DNA of 43,764 bases from DATARH01 sp050246595. GTDB lineage: Bacteria; Pseudomonadota; Alphaproteobacteria; ATCC43930; CGMCC-115725. Under the pieces are notes generated by a model. The model made no database searches. It saw only the letters and a list, made by a program, of their open reading frames with translations, and was not told the DNA's origin. Location: the NCBI GenBank assembly GCA_050246595.1, contig JBFWVT010000042.1, forward strand, positions 1 to 43,764, read 5' to 3'. Shown piece by piece: positions 37,335 to 43,764 of this stretch (position 1 is the stretch's first letter; each line of letters begins with the position of its first letter). Made by a program: the position numbers and the translations under genes.

Positions 37335-38249
37335 ATGATCATTGATTCCCAAGTCCATGCCTATGAGGCGAACACCCCGCAACGACCCTGGCACAGCGTG
37401 CCGAACTGGCCCGCTCACGTCACCGGCGACGAGATGGTCGCGGCGATGGACAAGGTCGGCGTCGACGGCGCGATCTTCATCTCCGCCTTCTCGATGTACC
37501 AGTACGATGCCAGCTATGCAGTGGAAGTGCAGCAGGCCCATCCCGACCGGTTCGCGATCGTCAAGCCGGTAAACCCGGACGATCCGGCGGTGGCCGATGT
37601 CATCGCCGAGTGGAAGAAGATCCCAGGCGCGGTCGGCATTCGCATCATGCTGACAAAGGAGGCGAACCGCGCGCCGGACGACCCCGGTCTCGACCGCATC
37701 TGCCGTGCGGCCGCTCGCCACGATTTCCCGGTCAACGTCCTGTTCTGGGGCAATGTGGACGCGGGCGCGGCACTGATCGACCGCCACCCCGACACGCGCT
37801 TTATCGTCGACCATCTGGCCATCCTGCAGCCGCGCGAACCGCCGGCGCCGCCGCAACCCTGGACCGATCTGCCAAAGGTGCTGGAACTCGCCAGGCGCCC
37901 GAACGCGGTCATCAAGGTCAGCGGCGCCTGCACGCTGTCCCGCGAGCCGTATCCGTTTCCGGACATCTGGGACCCGCTTGCCCGCGTGTTCGATGCCTGG
38001 GGTTTTGATCGCTGCCTGTGGGGTACGGACTGGACGCGCGCCTTCGCGGTCGTCAACTACGAGCAGGCCGTCGAACCCTTTCTCGAGACCGACCGCCTGA
38101 GCGACAGCGAGCGGGCGATGCTGATGGGCGGCGCCTGCGCCAGAGCTTACGGCTGGTCGCCGAAAAAAGTTAGAGCCCGATCGTTCAGGTTGACGCACAG
38201 CCGGCGTCGGCGAGGCAGTTTGCGCATCCCTCGGCGGTGCGGCGGATAG
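37335..38249 (+). CDS. Amidohydrolase family protein (amidohydrolase_2)
   Basis: The 304-residue TIM-barrel hydrolase starts MIIDSQVHAYEANTPQRPW, the usual start of the amidohydrolase_2 group (SQVH carries a metal His). VDHLAILQP and LWGTDWTRAF, with the late barrel aspartate, are also seen. Such enzymes cleave or decarboxylate aromatic or lactone substrates; the reaction is unknown. The ATG at 37335 has GAGGAG 9 bases upstream. The normal end is probably near ACARAYGWSPKK; the last 25 residues are Arg-rich (FRLTHSRRRRGSLRIPRRCG) and look like read-through into the pseudogene beyond, so the native stop may have been lost. Confidence 0.87.
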   Translation: MIIDSQVHAYEANTPQRPWHSVPNWPAHVTGDEMVAAMDKVGVDGAIFISAFSMYQYDASYAVEVQQAHPDRFAIVKPVNPDDPAVADVIAEWKKIPGAVGIRIMLTKEANRAPDDPGLDRICRAAARHDFPVNVLFWGNVDAGAALIDRHPDTRFIVDHLAILQPREPPAPPQPWTDLPKVLELARRPNAVIKVSGACTLSREPYPFPDIWDPLARVFDAWGFDRCLWGTDWTRAFAVVNYEQAVEPFLETDRLSDSERAMLMGGACARAYGWSPKKVRARSFRLTHSRRRRGSLRIPRRCGG

Positions 38250-38252
38250 TAG

Positions 38253-38610
38253 TCATATCGCTGCGCCTGCCATCTGCCGTAGACCCGACCGCAACAACTC
38301 GCGGTGCTTCGGGTTTCGGTAACGCGCCCGAACCCGTCGGCGCATGGAGGCGCGGCTGTAGCGAGGCTTTGACATGCTCGATCGCGATGCCGGGCTGGCC
38401 CGCCCACAGTCTCAGGGTGCCCCTGATGATCCAGCCGCGTGCGCAACTCGGGCTCGGTGCCGGGGCTCGGTCGGCCAATGTCATCACTGCACCGATATCT
38501 TCGCCGAAAGCGGCCAGCGCCATCGCGGCATTGCAGAGCGTGCCGGGGTCGTCGCCAACCACCTGCAGCGCGCGCGAAAGATCGATAGCAGCTGCTCCAA
38601 ACCTCGATTG
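38253..38610 (-). pseudogene. Remnant of a TPR-containing adenylate/guanylate cyclase
   Basis: The minus strand reads FGAAAIDLSRALQVVGDDPG, then NAAMALAAFGEDIGAVMTLADRAPAPSPS and RLWAGQPGIAIEHVKASL, the helical repeats found in the C-terminal half of many rhizobial-type class III cyclases. After a frame change it ends ARYRNPKHRELLRSGLRQMAGAAI, the typical last segment (a YR-P-H-E-LL-GLR pattern) of those proteins. The catalytic cyclase domain is absent, and the middle is deleted. It converges with the amidohydrolase gene, 3 bases apart. Confidence 0.6.
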
Positions 38611-38775
38611 ACCGTGACTGCCGCCAAGGAGCACTCTGGGGCATGAGAGCCATGGCGATCTGGGGTACCCTGGATAATTCTGCCTCCAAATAGGGCAGGA
38701 CGGTCCTGCGATCCTGGGAATGTCGGCCAGGCTTTCCCAATCGACACAACAGGCTTTACGGGAGGAAGACGCACC

Positions 38776-40392
38776 ATGACAAACCAATCTCGGATCGCGG
38801 CGCTGTTCGCTGCCACGGGGCTGAGCATTGTGCTCATGGCCTCTGCGGCGCTCGCGCAGCATCAAGATCACAAGATGACCCGGCTCGGCAAAGTAGAATT
38901 CAAGGTCGGCTGCACCGACGCCGCGCAGAAGGAATTCAACCGCGCGATGTCGCTGTATCATTCCTTTGCCTGGCCCGAGACGACGGCTGCGTTCGAATCC
39001 ATCGCGACGATCGATCCGGCGTGCGGCATGGCGCATTGGGGCCGCGCGATGGCGATGTTCGACAACCCGTTCATCTGGCCTGCCAACGTGCCGGGTCCGG
39101 TGCTCGACAAAGCGGCTGCCGCGCTCGAAGAAGCAAAAAAGGCAGGTCTGAAGACCGATCGCGAACGGGCCTATGTCGAGGCGACAATGGCTTTCGTGCG
39201 TGACCATGCCGCGCGCGATCATCGCACCCGCGTCAAGGCGTTCGAGGAGGAACTCGGTAAAGTCGCCGCCGCTTATCCGGACGACAAGGAAGCCGCCATC
39301 CTGTACGGGCTGGTAACCTCGGCCAACTTCGATCCGAAGGACAAAACCTACGCCAACCAGCGGCGGGCGGCGCAAATCCTGGAGCCGCTGTTCGCCGCCA
39401 ACCCCGATCATCCGGGTGTTGCGCATTATCTCATCCACACGTTCGACTATCCGCCGATCGCGAAGGATGGTCTCGCCGCCGCGCAGAGCTATGCCGCGAT
39501 CGCACCGGATGCGCCGCACGCGCTGCACATGCCGTCGCACATTTTTACACGCGTCGGCTACTGGAAGGACTCGATCGCAACCAATCGGGAGTCAGCCAGG
39601 GCCGATGGCGGTACCAGCTTTAATGCGCATCATGCCTTCGATTACATGGTCTATGCACATCTGCAACTGGCACAGGATGCCGAAGCCCAGGCGGTGATGG
39701 AAGAATCGCTGTCGATGAAACCGATCGATCATTTCGGCGCCGCGTTCGCCTATGCAGCCATGCCGGCTCGTGCGGCCCTCGAACGCGACGATTGGGCAGC
39801 GGCGAGCAGGATCGAGCTGAAGCCGGGCAGCGATGCCTATCCATGGCAGAAATACCCTCAGGCCGAGGCGATCAACGCTTTCGCTCGCGGCGTCGGTGCG
39901 GCGAGGAGTGGCGATGCGACGGCCGCTCGGGAACAGCAGAAACGTCTGCTCGCGTTGCGCGATACGAGCAAAATTCCCTACTGGGCCGACCAGATGGATA
40001 TCCAGGCCGAGATCGTGGGCGCCCTGGCGCTCTGCGCCGACGGAAAGCAGGCGGAATGCGCGGAGGCGTTGGGCAAGGTGGCGGCGCGCGAGGATGCCAC
40101 CGAGAAGCATGCCGTGACCCCCGGACCGCTTCTGCCGGCGCGCGAACTGCTCGCCGATACATTGCTCGCACAGGGCAAAGCCGCCGAGGCCCTGGGGGAG
40201 TACGAAGCCGTGCTCGTGAAGGAACCGAACCGTTATCGGGCGATTGCCGGGGCGATGGCAGCAGCCAAGCAGACCGGCGACGAGAACAGGGCTCGTTCCT
40301 ACGCCGAGCGGATCGTGAAGCAGGCCGAGGGGGTCGAGCCTGACACGCGCCTTTCGCTCAAGCAGGCACAGCAGTTGGCGACCAAACGCTGA
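38776..40392 (+). CDS. Periplasmic TPR-repeat protein of unknown function
   Basis: The 538-residue protein has a signal peptide (MTNQSRIAALFAATGLSIVLMASAALA-QHQDH). Several TPR-like helical pairs follow, e.g. FNRAMSLYHSFAWPETTAAFESIATIDPACGMAHWGRAMA near residues 55-95 and LGEYEAVLVKEPNRYRAIAGAMAAAKQTGD near the end. The HxHIF-type segments (HALHMPSHIFTRVGYWKDSI) match a group of exported TPR proteins seen in proteobacteria. Such proteins are protein-binding scaffolds; no partner is clear. GGGAGGAAG precedes the ATG. It is followed by the hairpin terminator. Confidence 0.85.
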   Translation: MTNQSRIAALFAATGLSIVLMASAALAQHQDHKMTRLGKVEFKVGCTDAAQKEFNRAMSLYHSFAWPETTAAFESIATIDPACGMAHWGRAMAMFDNPFIWPANVPGPVLDKAAAALEEAKKAGLKTDRERAYVEATMAFVRDHAARDHRTRVKAFEEELGKVAAAYPDDKEAAILYGLVTSANFDPKDKTYANQRRAAQILEPLFAANPDHPGVAHYLIHTFDYPPIAKDGLAAAQSYAAIAPDAPHALHMPSHIFTRVGYWKDSIATNRESARADGGTSFNAHHAFDYMVYAHLQLAQDAEAQAVMEESLSMKPIDHFGAAFAYAAMPARAALERDDWAAASRIELKPGSDAYPWQKYPQAEAINAFARGVGAARSGDATAAREQQKRLLALRDTSKIPYWADQMDIQAEIVGALALCADGKQAECAEALGKVAAREDATEKHAVTPGPLLPARELLADTLLAQGKAAEALGEYEAVLVKEPNRYRAIAGAMAAAKQTGDENRARSYAERIVKQAEGVEPDTRLSLKQAQQLATKR

Positions 40393-40435
40393 TGCGAGAC
40401 GAGAGGCTCCCAGCCCCTCTCGTGCCGCTCTTTAA

Positions 40436-40470
40436 GGGTGCCACTCGAAGATTGTGGCACCCGTTCGCTT
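40436..40470 (+). terminator. Terminator-like hairpin after the TPR gene
   Basis: A 9-bp perfect stem (GGGTGCCAC, loop TCGAAGATT, GTGGCACCC) is followed by GTTCGCTTTCTTG, a moderately T-rich tract. A smaller stem (ACGAGAGG/CCTCTCGT, 40399-40423) lies just before it. Confidence 0.55.
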
Positions 40471-40603
40471 TCTTGAGGCGTATCCCTGTTCAGGCAAGAT
40501 TAATGCGACACCGGCTGAGAGGTTCGCCGGCAATTCGGCACCGAAAGCGGCCATCGTTTCAGGCCAGTCGAAACCGTGATGACCCGAGCCGATTGTCGAA
40601 ACC

Positions 40604-41849
40604 AAGTGATGCATCCGCTAAGTTGTTGCGACATTTGGCGCAGCGGCGACCTCGGGGCGGCGCAAGGTGCGGGGGCGCCGTCTGCGGCCCCACAGGAAGG
40701 GGTGGTTGTGCGCGTTCCCATACGCGGTGGCACGGCGGACAGCTTCTTCGATCTCCCGCCCGGCCTCGAAGCGGCAGCCCTGCAACGCCAGCAAGTGCAG
40801 GATCTTCCACCACGGCTCGATCAGGTTGAGGCAGGCCGCATACCTGGGCTGGAGGCTGGAACACGCATTCCCGGCGCGGGTGGGCGAGCGCGGACAAGAG
40901 CCTATCGGTGGCGCTGTCGACGTTGAGATGGTCCCCCACCGCGGAGACCCGCTCGACCGCAGCGTCGATCCAGCCCTCGACCGCACCCGGGAGATCGACC
41001 CGGTTCGCGATGGTGCGGCCCGGGCAGGTTCGGGTAGGTTTCGGGGAAGGCCTCCCCCGTGGCCGGCCGGAAGGCCCCAAAGACATAGCCTCGACATAGC
41101 CCCTGCCACGCCGGCCGCAGTCGATCTTCTGCTTGGCCCGCTGCGCTTTGGGAGGGGCCGGTTTGACCACGCGCCGGCCGGGGCAGCTCCGGGCCGACTG
41201 CGGCCCCATCCCGTCGAGGCAGACGACCGGACCGCCCTCGGCGGGGCGGTGTAGAGGCGCTCGATCGCCCCCTTTTACGCGCGAATTGCGGGTCCACCCG
41301 CGCTCCGCACTCCGAACCAAGTCTCGTCCTGGCGCCCTTGCAGCCCCTCGGCCTGCAGCCCCTCGCCCACCCGGCTGCGCATCAGGCCGATGTCCCTCTC
41401 GCCCAGGTCGGTCACCAGGCGGTCCAGCGTCCACGACGCGAACGGCAGGCCCAACTCGGCGGGCCGCGACAGCGCCACGGCGATGACGGCGCTACGCTCC
41501 TCGGCGGTGTCGGTCGGTGGACGCCCCAAGCGCCTGTCCTGCGCCCGCCCGCCCAGGCCGCGCTTGTTGAAGCGCTTCGGCCAGAAACGGACTGTGGCAC
41601 CGCACAGGCCCATCCGGGCCGCGATCCCCGGCGCGCTCAGGCCCTCGACCGCGTGCGGCACGATCTGCGCCCGGCGCCCCAGCCCCGCCCCCCGCTTCTG
41701 CGAGCGCGTTATCCGCACCAGCTTATGTGCCTCCTCCCCGCGCAACGCGCCCACCCGGAGGATCATGGCAACCGCCCAGCCCGGACCGGCGCCCGTATAA
41801 CCCTCCAGCCTCACAAAAGTCGTATCCGATTCGCCGGATGCAACACATA
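40604..41849 (-). mobile_element. Decayed IS630-family element, copy 1
   Basis: Both ends are recognisable by comparison with copy 2: the left end reads AAGTGATGCATCCGCTAAGTT and the right end CGGATGCAACACATA. Both have lost matches to the ideal terminal repeat (TAGTGGTGCATCYGCTAAGTT). The interior is a degraded IS630-type transposase in the same orientation as copy 2. It lies immediately left of tRNA-Lys. Borders are approximate. Confidence 0.75.
40618..41766 (-). pseudogene. IS630-family transposase, degraded
   Basis: From an ATG at 41766 the minus strand reads MILRVGALRGEEAHKLVRI, GRRAQIVPHAVEGLSAPGIAARMGLCGATVRFWPKRF (the helix-turn-helix), then after frame changes PVVCLDGMGPQS, NLNVDSA-like and NLIEPWWKILHLLALQGCRFEAG, the DDE region. 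Compared with copy 2, the motif DEMG is now DGMG, VDNLNVH has become VGDHLNVD, and several frames are broken. The last segment ends APNVATT at a TAG (40618-40620), the counterpart of copy 2's NIITT stop. Confidence 0.8.
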
Positions 41850-41870
41850 GCGGGCGATACCGGCACGGTA

Positions 41871-41900
41871 TCGACAAGCCGGCGAATTGCTGTTATGGAT
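41871..41900 (+). promoter_or_regulatory. Candidate promoter for tRNA-Lys
   Basis: TCGACA (41871-41876) matches the -35 consensus TTGACA at five of six bases. After a 17-base spacer TATGGA (41894-41899) is a weak -10 box. Transcription would start about 5 bases before the tRNA. It lies about 20 bases beyond the right end of IS copy 1. Confidence 0.4.
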
Positions 41901-41911
41901 GAACACTGGCG

Positions 41912-41987
<76 letters not shown>

Positions 41988-42432
41988 GCTTTCTCAGGCA
42001 GTTGCGAGCCTTGGGCTGGGTTGGTAGCCACAGCAAGTCACCAATAAGTCACCACCCGACCTGAAATTGAGGAGCATCACCCAACCGGCGCGCTTCCCTT
42101 ACCCGAATCGCCCCTGACTACGGTACTATGTGCCTTAGCTGCACTCGGGCGCTTATCGGCAAACGTTTGCCGAGAACGGGTATCGCCACTCTGTTCGCCT
42201 GCTCGCGGCCAACAATCGGGTCCGGAAATTTTGCCGATCTCGGAGGATGAGGCCCAGAGGTGCATCGCTGACTTGCGATCGATTTACGCGGCACGGGTCC
42301 GATCTACGCGCACGGGTCGGAAGCGGCAGTTTTCACTCCCTGACCACCCTTCAGGCAATGGTACCGAAAAATTCAGGCAACACGCTGTGAACTCGGTTGC
42401 CGCCGAAGCCTCACGCCCTCATCGGGACCGCT
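41988..42432. other. Gene-free region between tRNA-Lys and IS copy 2
   Basis: No convincing gene was found. Eleven-base tandem repeats (AAGTCACCAAT then AAGTCACCACC, at about 42034-42055) lie soon after the tRNA. Short frames here look like chance. Nothing identifies an integrase or attachment site. Confidence 0.45.
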
Positions 42433-43644
42433 TAGTGGTGCATCTGCTAAGTTGTTATGATATTTGGCACGGCGGCGACCCCGGGGCGGCGCGGGGTGCG
42501 GTGGCGCCGCCTGTGGCCCCAGATGAACGGGTGTTTGTGCGCGTTCCAGTACGCGGCGGCGCGGCGGACGGCTTCTTCGATCTCGGGCCAAGCCTCGAAG
42601 CGGCAGCCCTTCAGCGCCAGCGAGCGCAGGACCTTCCACCACGGCTCGATCAGGTTCAGGCAGGCCGCGTATTTGGGCTGGAACACGAACTCCCAGCGCG
42701 GATGGGCGAGCGCGAACAAGAGGACATCGGTGGCACTGTGGACGTTGAGGTTGTCCACTACCGCGTAGACCCGCTCGACCCCGACATCGATCCAGCCCTC
42801 GACCGCGGCGAGGAAATTGACCCAGTTAGCGGTGGTGCGGCCTGGATAGGTTTCGGTGAAGGCCTCCCCCGTGGCCGGTCGGAAGGCGCCAAAGACATAG
42901 CCCTTGCCGCGCCGGCCATAGTCGATCTCCTGCTTGGCCCGCTGCGCTTCGGGACCGGCCGGCTTGACCACGCGCCGGCCAGGATAGCTCTTGGCCGACT
43001 GCGGTCCCATCTCGTCAAGGCAAACGACCAGGCTGCCCTCGGGCGGGGCGGTGTAGAGGCGCTCGATCGCCCCCTTTTGCGCGCGAACGCCGGATCCACC
43101 CGCGCCCCGAACCAGGTCTCTTCCTGGCGCCACTTCAGCCCTTCGGCCTGCAGAACCTCGCCCACCCGGCTGCGCTTCATGCCGATGCCCTTCTCGCCCA
43201 AGTAGGCCACCAGGCGGTCCAGCGTCCAAGATGCGAACGGCAGACCCAAATCGGCAGGCCGCGACAGCGCGGCGGCGATGACCGCGCTGCGCTCCGCGGC
43301 GGTGCAGGTCGGCGGACGCCCCGAGCGCATATCCTCCTCCAACCCGCCCAGGCCGCACTCGTTGAAGCGCTTGAGCCAGAAGCGGACCGTGGCGCCGCAC
43401 AGGCCCATCTTGGCTGCGATCTCCGGCGCGCTCAGACCCTCAATCGCGTGCTGGATGATCTGCGCACGGCGCACCAGCCCGGCTCCGAGCGTGCGCGAGC
43501 GCGCCTCCCTCCCAGCTCCGCCGCTTCCTCCTCGCCCAAGGCGCGCACCCGGATGGTCATCGGCATGCTCCCGCACAGACCCACTGCCGGCCTCAACGCG
43601 CCAGATCAGGAAAAGTCACAGATAACTTAGCGGATGCACCACTA
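42433..43644 (-). mobile_element. IS630-family element, copy 2, with TIRs and TA borders
   Basis: The left end (from TA at 42433-42434) reads TAGTGGTGCATCTGCTAAGTT; the right end, read inward, is TAGTGGTGCATCCGCTAAGTT, so the two match at 20 of 21 bases. A TA dinucleotide sits at each border (42433-42434 and 43643-43644), the usual IS630/Tc1 target duplication. The 1.2-kb element holds one transposase region on the minus strand. The right border is shared with the start of another IS630-type element. Confidence 0.9.
42447..43566 (-). pseudogene. IS630-family transposase, frame-broken, DDE residues intact
   Basis: From an ATG at 43566 (MPMTIRVRALGEEEAAEL) the frame runs about 21 codons. A single-base loss near 43508 then shifts it; the conserved sequence resumes as REARSRTLGAGLVRRAQIIQHAIEGLSAPEIAAKMGLCGATVRFWLKRFNE (helix-turn-helix) and continues to ETWFGARVDPAFARK. 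At an AAAAGGGGG run (about 43070-43078) the frame must slip back one base to reach the DDE domain: VVCLDEMGPQSAK (first Asp), VVDNLNVHSATD (second Asp) and NLIEPWWKVL (Glu). It ends NIITT at 42447. The A4G5 run may be a programmed -1 site, since copy 1 also has it; the N-terminal break suggests decay or a base error. Confidence 0.8.
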
Positions 43645-43764
43645 GAGTGTGATCGGGTCTGGTTGAAACGGGATAGGGGTTCCCCGGCGCGGGGATCTCT
43701 GCGCAAGATGCTGGCTGGGGGGCGGAGGCCAGCACGCATGCCCAGACCCTATTCACAGGATTTG
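43643..43764 (+). mobile_element. Start of a second, different IS630-type element (cut by window edge)
   Basis: Directly after the TA at 43643-43644 the sequence GAGTGTGATCGGGTCTGGTT, followed by GAAACGG, resembles the terminal repeat of another IS630-type group. A transposase start follows at 43738. It abuts copy 2 with no spacer except the shared TA. Confidence 0.6.
43738..43764 (+). CDS. IS630-family transposase, N-terminal fragment (partial)
   Basis: Nine codons read MPRPYSQDL, the very common start of one IS630-type transposase group (MPRPYSxDLRERV). The frame runs off the right edge. Too little is visible to judge completeness. Confidence 0.65.

Noticed and set aside
41988..42432. Integrative element at the tRNA-Lys 3' end
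   Set aside because: No integrase gene and no repeat of the tRNA 3' end downstream in the window.
42231..43205. 324-residue plus-strand open frame across IS copy 2
   Set aside because: Antisense of the transposase; IS ends and DDE motifs fix the true strand.

Overview
The window is GC-rich bacterial chromosome, most likely from an alphaproteobacterium, with Rhodospirillales or Hyphomicrobiales as the best guess. The main signs are an atpHAGDC operon without F0 genes, a ribD-ribE-ribH-nusB-thiL run beside a K+-independent hppA, a der-bamB-YfgM-like run, a DUF2794 gene, and a ROSE-type RNA thermometer on an Hsp20 gene. The species cannot be named from sequence alone.

Layout. 1-1120 is a disturbed edge: the end of an IS630-type element, a less GC-rich Sel1 gene, and a 17-codon stub of an isoaspartyl peptidase. 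1120-5700 holds a DHA2-type exporter, a dodecin with a small partner gene, a heat-shock Hsp20 gene with CIRCE, promoter and ROSE signals, a CorA-like channel, and an orphan ureE. 6131-12467 is the F1-ATPase operon atpH-A-G-D-C plus a ferritin-like gene; dispersed hairpin repeats sit in three of its four internal gaps plus a homopolymer tract in one of them. 12564-15014 has cobS, a CobC-like phosphatase and msrP. 15233-28546 is a long minus-strand housekeeping block: an EF-G-like GTPase, hppA, an MFS carrier, thiL, nusB, ribH, ribE, ribD, der, bamB and a YfgM-like protein. 28977-31915 has DUF2794 and a class A PBP with an unusual repeated N-terminus. 32198-40392 is accessory metabolism (MFS, dipeptide-type binding protein, metallo-hydrolase, amidohydrolase, TPR protein) mixed with remnants of a hybrid histidine kinase and a TPR-type cyclase. 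40604-43764 is an insertion-sequence zone: two related IS630-type copies in the same orientation flank tRNA-Lys(CTT), and a third, different IS630-type element begins at the right edge.

How the genes work together. atpHAGDC and hppA both serve the proton gradient. ribD, ribE and ribH make riboflavin, and dodecin binds flavin. MsrP repairs oxidised envelope methionines; BamB and PBP1A build the envelope.

I see no CRISPR array, toxin-antitoxin pair, prophage or defence island. The most notable findings are the stacked heat-shock control of hsp20, the C29/G4TG26 tract inside the atp operon, an EF-G-like protein lacking the catalytic His of its G3 box, the PBP N-terminal repeats, and the IS pair around tRNA-Lys. 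I do not claim a wholly new system.
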